From: Baylisascaris procyonis
Taxonomy: Eukaryota; Nematoda; Chromadorea; Rhabditida; Ascarididae
Assembly (NCBI GenBank): GCA_037389465.1
Contig: JAZARR010000078.1
Coordinates: 5,020,501 to 5,084,500, forward strand
DNA: 64,000 nt
Reading direction: 5' to 3'
Shown here: piece after piece, positions 34,401 to 44,709 of the stretch
How positions within the stretch are numbered: the stretch's first letter is position 1
How the letters are laid out: every line of letters starts with the position of its first letter
Translations under genes and position numbers: made by a program
The notes under the pieces: generated by a model
Told to the model about the DNA's origin: nothing
What the model saw: the letters and a program-made list of their open reading frames with translations, nothing else
Database searches by the model: none

Positions 34401-37400
34401 TCTCATCTCTCGATGTTTGTGAAAGGATTGGTTCATTTCTCTCAAATCTGTTTCATTGTGGGCGAATGTTAATTAGCCTTCAAATTTCGAGGGGAGGGTG
34501 AGGGCTGATGCAAAGTACAGTATCATGATGGCTGTTGTTCTCCTCCGACATGCCATCTACGCTGTGCTTCACTTCGAACATCATTTCTGTGGTTATTGAT
34601 AAACTTGTGAATTATACGTGCTCCACAAATAAGTATGTGAATTTGTGAGAGCGTTCTCAAAGCAGGCATTATGTCTCATATGCTGCAACCAAATAGACTC
34701 TGCTAACTGATGTTATATACGACAGTCGCTGATGTGATTACAATCCGCTAATTTATTGCTGTGTATTCGTTTATTTATTCCGCTGGCGCATTACTTTGTC
34801 GATGAACGAAGAGATACGAGTGAGGAGGGTCCATCCTTCTTTATTTACTCATTACTTGTTCTTCAATGTTCCTCGGTAGATTTAATCATCCACCACTCTT
34901 CGGCATCGTCATTCTGAGGGAAACTTTTGTTTTTTTGACGAACATGCAATTGGCTTTTCTTCAACCCTTACATTTTACTCTTTAAACTGCACTTTACCTA
35001 CTGGGCAGTGATTGCACAAATCTCTGCAATACTTCAACAAAGCAGAATGTGTTACCGTTTGCCCATCCTTGAAGTGGTCGCACTATTTACCTATTGTTTT
35101 TGTCCCTTTGACAAAAATTGACAAATTAACCATGCTGTTTACTTGTTTTTTCGTCCAATTTTTTGCATCTCCCCTTCTCCTCTGAATATGTTTTCTCATT
35201 TCCTGTACTCTTGGAGTTCAGCTTTCTAAAGTGAAACTTATTTTTCTCGCCACTCGTTCATCTCTTCGTGCTATTCAATGAAGTACGGTCGTTTTAGTGC
35301 GATCATTTGTAGTACGCCAATATTGCCATTGATTGTCATTCAGACCGTGGACCATGGTTGTGCTCCATAATAATTAAAAACAGGCTTGGATGTTATCACT
35401 ACGCAAGCAGGTGCACCTATGATTCCGTTCACATTATTGACTATGTGGGTTGGTTTTGGTCTGTGGTGAACGATTTAATTTAAAATCGAGGTTGAATTAC
35501 ACTGGGCTGGAGGGGGGGGTTGTGCAGTTGGATGGATACCTCAGTCTCGTAGGAGGTTTGTATGGCCACGGTGCTGTAACATAGTCATTATATATGCATG
35601 CATATTTTGTAGGGTTTGTGCTTGTGGAAGCCATTAAAAGTTGTGTTTGTGTTTAGCGCTGTGGCGTGTTCACGAATGCAGCCAACTCCAAGAGAAGCAC
35701 TTACCTCGGGGCAAGCAGAAGGGATGAGCGCTAAATTGGATACTATCACTGAAGACACTGTCTCTAGACAGTCCACTCGGGACACAATCTCTCAACCTTC
35801 AAACGCTAAAGTCACCAAACTAACTGAGGTATTACATTAGTTTTCTGTTTTGTTGCTATTCACATTCGAGGCGCAGCTGGTGACTGATTTTAGGAAAGAA
35901 AAGGGTCCATAGAACTCTTGGTATTATTGGCAGCATTACAGAGAAAACAGGAGGGACAGAAAAATTGCAATGGCTTAAGTGGTCCTGTTCTATTGCTGAC
36001 GTGACATTTCACCTGTGAACAGCGAAACGAGTAGATAGGGTATCATGGTCGACATTAGTGGAGTGGTTTTTGCATTGCTGGATGAACTTAAATAGATCAA
36101 ATGATTTACACAGCACTAGACTTTGTACTTCTTGGTTGAATATTTCCTTCCCTTCCTTGCTGAGCCCGTTCTCATGTTAGAGATGGACAAAACCTAATGG
36201 AAGTACGATAGAAGGAGTCGCGTTCGCAATTGCTTCTTTCATTCCTGTCGTCTTCTAGAGTAGTGCAACTAACTGAACTCATGGTGTATATCTCGAAGTG
36301 GAGAATGCTCGTCGTAGCTTTGGAGTGCTTCACCCTGTCAAAAATCAATACTTTGGTGTGTAGGAACGTCTAGAAGAAAGGAACGTTTGGCTCAGGTTAC
36401 CAGTGGATTGCTGAACGAACGCCAGTTATTATAATTTTTAACTATCGAAGTGATTAGTAGTCCTGTGAAATCATCTGCACCTGCGGATTGACTTAGTCGG
36501 TGCTCCTAGTCCTTTAAGGTCATCTGCCCTCTTCGATTGATCTAATTAGTGCTTCCAGTTGATGCAGTTGATGTTCAGCTTCTGCACCCTCTGATTGAGC
36601 TAGTTACTTCTTCCAATCAGAGGGGTTAATAATCCTGTGAATTCATTTGCGCCCGCGGATTGACCTAGTCGGCTTCCAATCTGCCAGGGCCTAATAAACC
36701 ACAATATCCTTTTCTTTAGTAGCTTGGAACTTCAAAAACCATTTCAACGGAATATTCACCTACTTGAAGTACCGTAAAATGTTGTGGTACAAGTATTTTA
36801 TAGTATTCTTCAATTGTTAAAATGCTAACAATGGGCGAAAGTACTTCATGCGAGGTTGACTGGTTTCAAAGAACAAGGCTTCAAGCCGCATCAGAATCCC
36901 TTCTCTATTATAACGCTGAGAGCTCGTGAAAGCACCCAATTCTCTTCGTGAAATTGGCGCTACTAATTGCACATATACGTCTTGCTATGTTGTGATGAGC
37001 GTGAGCGTGAAATACTGAACAAGATATCTAAATGTGCTGCTGAAGCCGTTAACTTGCTTTTATCCCATGCGACAGATTCCCATCACTTGCTGCTGCTGTT
37101 GGACGGCCTTTCATCGCGACCATAAAGTTTTATCTTCCACTCCTTCGGAAGTCAATACGTCAACTGCCAACACCCACTGCGCCTCGTGAGTTGTGTTGAT
37201 TAGATTTCCCCATCTTTTTCGAGAAGCTTCCAAACAGAAGAGGTGTTTCCTGTGCTGTGGAGGATGTTTTTGGCAATATTATTCATGTTTATCAGGATCG
37301 TTTTCTTCATACGTTTGTTTGAATAATACGCCTTTGTTGAGTGTGTTATCTTCCTTCCTTCAGATGGCTCCTAGTTGCTCAAACCTAGTTGCTTACCCTT

Positions 37401-40400
37401 TCGAGCATGAAGTTTTGCCGTGATGACCGGCTGCTAAGTGCTGCTGTTGATTGCTTTCCCCCTCTGTATCGAAAAATTTTCTTTGCAGTGTGTTGCTTCT
37501 TCATGATATCAGGCATCAAGCTGAGTAGGCGCACACTGAAGCAGTAAAGATTGTTACGGCAAGTCACTACTGCTGCTATTGAAATATGGACATAGAGATT
37601 CCTTGTTCCATCGCGTATATTAGTAACCCGTAGAAAACTTTAGACTGTAATGAACGCATCTGTAGCTTATCCTATTCTGTGAGCAGCATCATTTGTGCAG
37701 CATTCTGTTGGTGTTGTTGTTGATTCTACATAACAGAAGTGATCGAATTTTACAAGTGCCGTGAAGGAGGCTGACATCGAGAAATTGGATATCTTGGGAA
37801 GTTATTTGATCAGCAGCTTGCGTTGATGGCATTGACAACTAACCGGTGACTGGCGGCAGGGATTTTGGCTTCATTAACACTCTCCTGGGGCTCGGTTACT
37901 GATATGGCGAATAGGTCTGGCCATCTGAAGAGTCAGAATCGGCTAACTCGAACCTAGTTTTGTTCCTGTGTTTAGCTAAATACAATTAATACTCCCAACT
38001 GTGGGCTAGTTGCAAAAGCGAAGTTAATATTGCACCGTTCCTCATTAGTGAAAGAGTTGTACCACGTGTGGCTGTGATAAGTGTGCCCTTCAGTGTCCTC
38101 TTCCTGACTAGAAGCGTGTCGCCATCAATAGTTGCTAATGTTACGACGTTTTGCTGCAGGAGCTACTCGAAACAGAAGTGCGTTTCCATCATGATCTATG
38201 CATGTGTCGAGAAAAGTTCGTAGATACTATTACACCAGTAGTTGGCACGTCATTGGCGAAACGACTCTTCTTGAACCTTGACCAGTTGATCGCTGTATCG
38301 GCAGAGATCGCGAATGCACTACGTGTTGATCCACCTGGTTAGTCAGCTGTTTTCATTGTCGCACCGTGTGTTGTTTCCTTCGAAGCCTCTCCTTTCGGGT
38401 TGACTCTGCTTTACATGAAATGTAAAATAAGTTCCATTGAGGCTATTTTGGAAATTTGGACCGTGTTGGCATTTAAATGGCGCCTTGTTGATTGCTGAAA
38501 TTTTATTATTTCAACCTCTTCTAAATTCTTCATTTCGAATGCGGTCTCTGCATTGAAATATAACATAAAGATACTAGATCCAGAAATTTTTCGTTGATCA
38601 GCAAGATATCCTTCAGGCAACAACATTTTGTTTTTGTGCCCATTTCATGTGTTTTGTCGATGGAAATCGAGCCGTTAGATAGTTAGAGAATCGTTTTTTG
38701 TATTAATCATTTCTGCAGTGCAGCGTTATATCACCCTTGTGTGGTTAGGTTCATACTTCCAGGATGATTTCAATTCCCTTCATCTCTGACGCAGTTGCGA
38801 TGAGCGTATATATTCAGGCAAGGTATTTGTGGAAAAGGCTGCTGCATTGCATGCGTTCGTCGAGTTCTGTTCAAATCAACAATCCGCCCGTGAATTGCTC
38901 AAGGAGCTCGAGCTCAATAATCCTGTCTTCCAGCAGGTATGTGTTGTCAATAGAATCCGGATCTTTTACGCTTTCTAGATTTCGAAAAGCAGGCCTATAT
39001 TTTGCGGAGAGGGAGAGGACATATTTCATTTTTGATGTGTTAGGAGGTCCTACCTTGAAGGTTTTAGTCGGCGGAACATCTTTTGAGTTTGAAGATAGGA
39101 AGAGACAACTATCGGTGGAAAGAGTTTCGATCGTTAAAAAGTGATCCTTCGCAAGTGTTCAACTGATGCTAGAGATTTATGTTGCATGACAAAGTGATTT
39201 TGAAGTCATACTGACACTATATTGTGTGAACTTGGCATACGTTTTATTGGCAACGTGGTTTTATGTGTGTCGCAATTTATTACGGCCAACGCCAGCACAC
39301 AGACCATTATATATTTGAGTAGAAGTTCTGCTGACAGATTTGCTACGCTAGATGAGTAGCAGGCTTGTGTAGGTAAGTGTGGCAGAAATGTTTTAGCAAC
39401 GATGACGCCGTTTGCCTATTATTTGGCCGTTTGCAATGCTTTTTATATCCAAAGGTCAATTCAGTGGGGTTCTTCTGTTCAGTGTTCTTTTATTTCTAAT
39501 CAGTCTCAAAAAGGGGTAAGGGTTGTTGTTTAAATTTTCTGGGGTGGAAATACGTTGCATATTTCCCTTTCATTCTTCCTCTTCCCGTTTGCAGATGACT
39601 TTTCAAGGCCGAGCTTATGAGGTGTCCTATAATGGCTAAATTTCGTTACTTAGGTGTATCGTCGCTGCTGTGAGAATGCACATTCCGGAGGCTTGGACTT
39701 GAGATATTTGATTCTTTTACCAGTGGGTCGCATAACGCGTTATCCGTTGCTGTTCGAGAAGCTCATTAAATATACATCCAAAGAAAGCTCAACTCGGGAG
39801 GTTTGATTTTTGCTTGCTTTTTTCAAACTCTTCATTACAACGTGTAGTTTTATTTCATTTGAGTGCCTTGCACTCGCATATGTGGTGCGGTAATTGATGT
39901 ACTTCAATCTGCTTATGTTTATGAACCTCAACTGCGTTTTGCACCTTTATTGCAGTTTTTATTTGTTAGTCACTTCTACTGCTTTTGGAATTTGATTCGA
40001 AAATAGCTTATATTATAGCGGACTATACCTATCGTAATATACGCCCTTCACACCTTGCTTTAAAATATTACGTAAAATCCTACGAAACCGATTTTAATAT
40101 TATTGATCCTGCATGATTCTACGCAAGGATTAGAGCTCACGAATGTAGGAAGCAGCAGTCTTAATGAAGTGCATGTGAATAGAAAGCGCTGTTCTAGTAC
40201 CGCTTTCGAGTTTTAAGTATACTTCGGTGATTGCATCTATTCAGCAGATAAACGTGAGGCTTCCCAAAGTTCTGTTGATTTTTGTTTACTTATTCAGCGA
40301 TAGTCGACGCTAGCAACAGCTATGCTCAAAGAGTTTTAATCGAGGTAATGAGATGAGAGCTTGGGAGTATGGCCAGTTATCTAGCCTGCTTTCAGTTCAC

Positions 40401-43400
40401 TCATTTGCAGGATTTAGAGAGGGCTTACCGAATGTTGAAATCGTTGTGTGCCGAAGTGAACACGGTGATATGTGAGCAGGACAACGCGAATATGCTACTA
40501 TGGGCGCAACAGCATATTCACTGTGAGGGCATCACTCCTGCTATAGTGTTTTCGTCACGGACACGGTTAGTTCATTTCATTGTCACTCTTTAATGGGTCA
40601 AAATGCCGAACCGCAATGTTCGTTCGAAATATGAGTGCTTTAGCGCAGATCATTTTTAGTTTGAGCTGCGGCCTATTCGCGGGGCTTTCATTTCACCGTT
40701 TGTTTGTGATGCACATGAATGGAGCTATGTCCGAGTCGACAGAGATCGTTTTGGCATTCATGCGAGGTTCCAAGTGAACGTTATAATGCAGCGAGTTTTT
40801 AAGGAGCAGTGTAGCTGTTAAGGGCCCACAGATAAGGAGCATTGCTTTATTAAGTTTGTATCGTATAAATGAGTATGTTCACTGCTTGGGAACAGGGAGA
40901 TAAACGTTTTTTTAATGTTCTGCTTTGTCTACCAAATGCTGCACTTAGGCTAATTGAACACTGGATGTCGCTGAGGTTTTGAGAAAAGGGATATTTTTAT
41001 TGGGTGACTGCTTTGACGAGGTCGAAGTTAACAGTGAGGCATAAATTACCTTCAAGTTGAATACTGCGATGAACTGAATGGGATGTTATATCTCTCGAAG
41101 GGACCACGGTAGTGTGTTCGGAGAGAGGCAGACTGCTTACGAGTCATCGGTGAAAGTACAGCAAATCGAAGCAGTCTCAGTTATTCGTTCCGGAAAAGCG
41201 ATGCATTAGCTTAGAATCGAACACTACACTCTTGTCGGAAGTCATTTTGAAACGGCGCAACCTTTTTCTTTGAAGAGGTTCTCTGCCTATTTGGACTGTA
41301 TGTGCTCACGTCCTACTAGCTGTTTGGCGGCTTCTCCATATTTGCTGGAAAAGTTTTACCGCTATACGAAGGGGGAATTACCGAACGTCGCAGTTGGTGG
41401 AAAATAGAGGCAACGGTCCATGCAAACGTGTTTGTACGTCAATAAAGGAAAGGGTTTTATTGGACTGAAGTTGAAAGAGATATACTAATCCCCCTCATCT
41501 GTTTTAATTATTGGATTATCAAACCATCGTGCAGTGATGCACAATGAAAGGAAGAGGCATAAATTTTATGAATAGAACTACAAGATTATTCTAACTATTT
41601 TTCTCAGCTCAACATTTCATGTTTTGCTTGCATTAATGAAGCATTTTTATTGGCTATTCAAAAAGATTGAAGCTTTCAGGAAGGTTGGACCGCGGTTATT
41701 TTTGCATTCGGGTATCCTTCAGAAACAGCGCAGTGGAAAAATTTTAGTGGCACTTCTCTTCAACGACTTCCTCATGTTCACTACGCCTGTAGAGAACATT
41801 GAGGTTTTTCTTTTACTGTCTTTTGCTCTTTCTTATTCTTAGTAGATGTCCATACAGTAATGCTTAAGTTTCCTATAGCGATACTGTTTTAGGGGGAGAG
41901 GGAGGAGGAGAGAGGGTGAGAGCTGTGAAGAAAGCGGCGGCAATTTTATGAGGGTTCCAAATGTTTTGTATGGTTTTCAGCACACTTTCAGTACGAGTAA
42001 ATTATTTAATTTATTGAAAATTTCTCTCAATTCCCTTATAGAAAAATGGAATTATTATTTATCATAATGCGCAATAAATATTCCAACAATAATAAGATGA
42101 TGGATGGGCATAAAAGAACTAAATTAACGCCACGAACCGATGAATTTATATCTAACAGCATGTTGTATACCCATATCTCAAAAAAATTTATATCCTTGGT
42201 TTGCAAGTTATTCCGCCTCTCTCCTCCCATCTCGGACGCATTAGCAATCATAATGACGGTTCTTTGCTCCTCGGAGCCGTAACAAAAGCTCCATTTATCC
42301 AGGTTACAATTTGGGAGGAGCAACCGCCGAGGCGATCTAAGAGAGGAGGCTTTTTGAGCGAAGGAGACCCAAAAAAGCTCTCTGCTGTTTAGAGTGGTCG
42401 AGGGATTCATAACCGGAATTGATTAGCACTAGACTTGATCGCAGACTCATAACCAGTAGTATTTTACAATATGGATGCCGATATGGGGAAACCGCCACAT
42501 TGTTTTGCAATTTTCCTTACTGTCAATCGGAAATAGTACTAATATTGATTGACTCGATGTGAGTTGAAGTTTATCTGCATTTACGGTACTGTTGCCAACC
42601 TTGATGGCAGTAGGGGACCTGTAATATTAGTAATGCAATGTTTTTGGGCGGGTATCGAATCATGGATTAAAAACTTAGTCATCGAGGTGCGAAAATTAAC
42701 TTACTAATCATCAGAATGCATTGATAACATATTTCACTTCAGGTGGACGGTTTCAAAATCACGAAGAATAGCGATATGCAGCTGAATCTATACAAGAGTC
42801 CGCTATTGCTCGGTGATCTTTCGGTACAGGGAAAAGAGAAAGACGGCGATGAGTGCGCACTCACACTTAAATACGGTGTGTTTCAAAGAATTGCTTGATC
42901 CGTTTCATTATCGGCGTTCAATTCTCCGAAGTCACTACACACAGCTGTGTTTTTTTTTTTTTTCACAATACGAAGAAGAATTGTTCCATGGCATTGAGGT
43001 TTCCGAATGTTACCTTGAATTAGTCAGTAAAAATTTTCTTCATTTATGCAGGTGAAAGTTTTGTTCAGAAATGTTTTCTGCTCATAGCAACGGATGGCGC
43101 TTCTATTTAATTGCAGCTTTGCTCTGAGGAATATCAATACGAGAAGCAATGAATAGAAAATAGATGTGTGTTTCTTATGGGGAACTTGCTGCATCATCCT
43201 TGCAATGAAACGAAAATTTTCCATCATTGGTTCTCATTCCCTCAGTGTTTATTTAAAGGATTTTTGACCATGTTGCCCTTCTCCCCTCTCTACTTTGTGG
43301 TTTTCTATGTGACACTTCTTTAGGTACAAGGAATTATATGAGGGCACTATATGCTTGAATGTGTGTGGTGTGTTGGGATTGTAGGTGATGCGATGTTGCA

Positions 43401-44709
43401 ATGTTCATACTTCAGGTACAATAATAATACCGATGAGAGCAATAGGAAGGAATGCGCGTGTGCTTTGGGTTTCGCAATTGGAAAAGGCAATCGAAGGATA
43501 CAGGCAGCAAGCCGCACTCCAAAAGGTTCGATTGCTTCGTTCATTCCTCATTAACGCACTGCTCATCGTTGCTTTTACTTCTCTTCGTTGGTTCAAATTC
43601 ATGTTTAAGGAGTAAATCAACATAAATGGATTTTATTTTCAAGTGAATCGTGATTATTGCTTGCGCTTTGAAAGTTGCCTGTATATCGCTGAAAGGCTGC
43701 GTTGATGAATTGCCGCCAGAGTTTCGAATTTTATCATCCAGTATCAATTTCCTTGCATTCTTTTGCAAAATGGAAATGAACGTACTGTTGTATGCATTTG
43801 AACACTTGCAAACTAAGAGGGCAAACATATTTCAGGCATCGACAGCACTCTCACTTGATTCGTCTGCAAGGGGACGACTTTTGGTGGAGCTCGTTTGTGT
43901 GCGTAACCTCAATGTGGAATCATCCGTATCTGGTGCTCGTCTTGTTGTATGCCAGTTTCAGTTAGGCAGTGAAACGGCTACCTCTGAAGTTGATCTAGAT
44001 CAAGGCGATAATCTTTTTACAACACAGCTACCTATTTTAACAGATGACCCACCGCCATTCCGTGTGCTCATTTTTTTGCCACGGCTTTATTCGCCGGACG
44101 TATGCGCAGGTAAATCTGCTGGTTATACTGCTTTTTTTATGCGCCGCGTTTATTATTTCCTCGTGTTGTTTATGCACCCAGGAATAGAGACTCGGTATGG
44201 AGTTAACTAATGCATTGTTAAATGTACTGCTTGTTCTGGTGACGGGATTGTGTGGATCCAACCTACTCTCTGTAATAGTGAAAATCTTCAAAACGTTACC
44301 ACGTCATGCTATTTTTTTGCTGATCGGCGGATTAGATTATAGGGTGTCAGTGATCCATTTGATGTATCATTGATAGGTTTTGATATTTTTTGTGTTCAAT
44401 TGTAGAGGTAAAATGCTTTAAACTGACAACATTTATATTACACTCATTTTTTCTTTGAAACATGTCTCCCTCTTTTAGCGCATTGAAGACTTTCGATATT
44501 ATAGAATGCATCGCCGAATGTCGAAAATCTGATATGCGAACGAGAAGGAATACATTTCAGGAGCTGGTGAGGTTGCGATGAACGAGCTGGTGACAGCGGC
44601 TGCCGCACACCGAGGCCCGATATCGCGACAGATATATTTGAGTGCCGGCGAGGTGCCATCCTCTCAAGGCTTCGCTATTGTGAAATTTGTTGTACAGATG
44701 TTTCATTGA
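18651..44709 (+). CDS. itsn-1: Intersectin, long form (EH-EH-coiled coil-5xSH3-DH-PH-C2), 28 exons, ~1606 aa
   Basis: Endocytic scaffold at clathrin-coated pits, here with a C-terminal Rho-family GEF module. Exons: 18651-18842, 19311-19412, 19564-19919, 20852-20984, 21465-21668, 22092-22340, 23424-23543, 24311-24415, 24967-25164, 25526-25724, 26048-26200, 27447-27604, 28151-28235, 28688-28860, 29415-29628, 30348-30581, 31679-31809, 32646-32899, 35657-35828, 38160-38337, 38818-38936, 39654-39800, 40411-40565, 41680-41803, 42743-42875, 43416-43525, 43836-44109, 44561-44709. These total 4821 nt and all junction phases agree. Approximate domains: EH1 12-100, EH2 180-262, coiled coil 262-620, SH3A-E 655-1086, linker 1087-1144, DH 1145-1330, PH 1345-1460, C2 1475-1605. 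Length is close to human ITSN1-L (about 1720). Intron 1 has a GC donor. A few donors are weak (GTTGAC, GTTTCT, GTTCGT), so single exon ends may shift. An AATAAA sits at 45319-45324. Confidence 0.93.
19564..20984 (+). other. itsn-1: Intersectin inter-EH linker and EH domain 2 (exons 3-4)
   Basis: Exon 3 begins with a low-complexity Gly/Met/Pro/Ala linker (GIPGMTSAG..., AGTMGTPPS...) like that between the two EH domains of vertebrate intersectin. It then enters EH2 with [20 protein letters not shown]. Exon 4 supplies [19 protein letters not shown] and the second EF-hand loop [13 protein letters not shown]. The 932-bp intron between them (19920-20851) contains a 174-codon open frame that is discussed as a finding. 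Confidence 0.92.
21465..26150 (+). other. itsn-1: Intersectin KLERQ/coiled-coil region (exons 5-11)
   Basis: Roughly residues 262-650. Exon 5 ends in [20 protein letters not shown], the conserved entry to the coiled coil. Exon 6 is almost pure Glu/Arg/Lys/Ala heptads ([19 protein letters not shown]). Exon 7 has [20 protein letters not shown], matching the KKKTLEFELEALNDKKHQL stretch of human ITSN1. Exons 8-10 continue helical, Gln-rich heptads ([20 protein letters not shown]). In endocytosis this region is used for dimerisation and Eps15 binding. The antisense open frame over exon 6 is a codon-bias shadow. Confidence 0.9.
26158..27590 (+). other. itsn-1: Intersectin SH3A (split between exons 11 and 12)
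   Basis: Exon 11 gives [13 protein letters not shown] (ALYEF motif) and exon 12 gives [32 protein letters not shown] and the last strand (LAFAEPI instead of the usual ANYVE-type ending). The 1246-bp intron lies within the RT loop. The final strand is the least conserved part. Confidence 0.9.
28746..29470 (+). other. itsn-1: Intersectin SH3B (exons 14-15)
   Basis: [37 protein letters not shown], and after the intron [13 protein letters not shown]. This closely parallels the human SH3B ending [11 protein letters not shown]. Exon 15 continues into a Thr/Pro/Ser/Ala-rich linker ([20 protein letters not shown]) to residue 880, probably flexible. Confidence 0.92.
30391..30560 (+). other. itsn-1: Intersectin SH3C (exon 16)
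   Basis: Complete within one exon: [56 protein letters not shown], the WW pair and PANYV are all present, so it should be a competent proline-motif binder. Confidence 0.95.
31690..32715 (+). other. itsn-1: Intersectin SH3D (exons 17-18)
   Basis: [40 protein letters not shown], then [13 protein letters not shown]. It matches the human SH3D pattern NPGGWWEGEL...RQIGWFPANYVKL, including the basic insert before GWFP. The ALYDF motif is degenerate (VLASF), as it also is in human SH3D (VIASY). Confidence 0.93.
32716..32899 (+). other. itsn-1: Intersectin SH3E (exon 18)
   Basis: [52 protein letters not shown]3D's end and SH3E share one exon with a minimal linker (VQQES). In vertebrate intersectin-long SH3E contacts the DH domain and inhibits it; here the two are separated by a 58-residue Ser/Thr-rich linker. 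Confidence 0.94.
35657..35828 (+). other. itsn-1: Intersectin SH3E-DH linker exon (exon 19)
   Basis: About 57 residues including [19 protein letters not shown] and [19 protein letters not shown], leading into KLTE. It joins in phase with exon 18 (AG + C) and exon 20 (phase 0). It is hydrophilic and Ser/Thr-rich. It sits alone between a 2.76-kb and a 2.33-kb intron, an arrangement that would allow alternative use (a short form ending before it, or its skipping). No homology is recognised for the linker itself. Confidence 0.75.
36451..36685. repeat. Degenerate ~55-bp tandem repeat in intersectin intron
   Basis: Four imperfect units share TCATCTGC(AC)C followed by GATTGACTTAGTCGGTGCTCC-type blocks, for example TGCGGATTGACTTAGTCGG at about 36482 and CGCGGATTGACCTAGTCGG at about 36655. 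Two more diverged copies lie between (TTCGATTGATCTAATTAGTG, CTCTGATTGAGCTAGTTAC). It is non-coding and lies in the intron immediately before the DH exons. Confidence 0.75.
38160..40510 (+). other. itsn-1: Intersectin DH (RhoGEF) domain (exons 20-23)
   Basis: CR1: [20 protein letters not shown], matching human [20 protein letters not shown]. The middle part is [19 protein letters not shown] (human PHMQPYIRFCSRQLNGA). CR3: [20 protein letters not shown] (human SSFILKPMQRVTRYPLIIK). The C-terminal helix is [18 protein letters not shown]. The ITRYPL core is intact, but the usual Lys-Pro-Met-Gln is Leu-Pro-Val-Gly. In vertebrates this domain activates Cdc42; activity here is not assured. Confidence 0.9.
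41680..43525 (+). other. itsn-1: Intersectin PH domain (exons 24-26)
   Basis: [20 protein letters not shown] and [11 protein letters not shown] align with human [20 protein letters not shown] and LFNDFLLLTQI. Exon 25 has [15 protein letters not shown] (human YKMYKTPIFLNEVLV). Exon 26 has [20 protein letters not shown] (human RAESINERTAWVQKIKAAS), the C-terminal PH helix with its invariant Trp. The exon 25 to 26 junction (42875/43416) was chosen because it keeps phase and alignment; an in-between acceptor at 43052 runs into a stop. Confidence 0.88.
43836..44709 (+). other. itsn-1: Intersectin C2 domain and stop (exons 27-28)
   Basis: [20 protein letters not shown] matches the start of the human ITSN1-L C2 (GRLMVNVVEGIEL). 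It is followed by [16 protein letters not shown] and the final exon [19 protein letters not shown], which parallels LLLHEVPTGEIVVRLDLQL at the human C-terminus. TGA is at 44707-44709. The Asp residues that bind calcium in typical C2 loops are not evident. Confidence 0.82.

Noticed and set aside
43052..43120. Alternative PH exon beginning after TTATGCAG
   Set aside because: It runs into a stop after about 20 codons with no usable donor; skipping to 43416 restores the PH helix with correct phase and homology.
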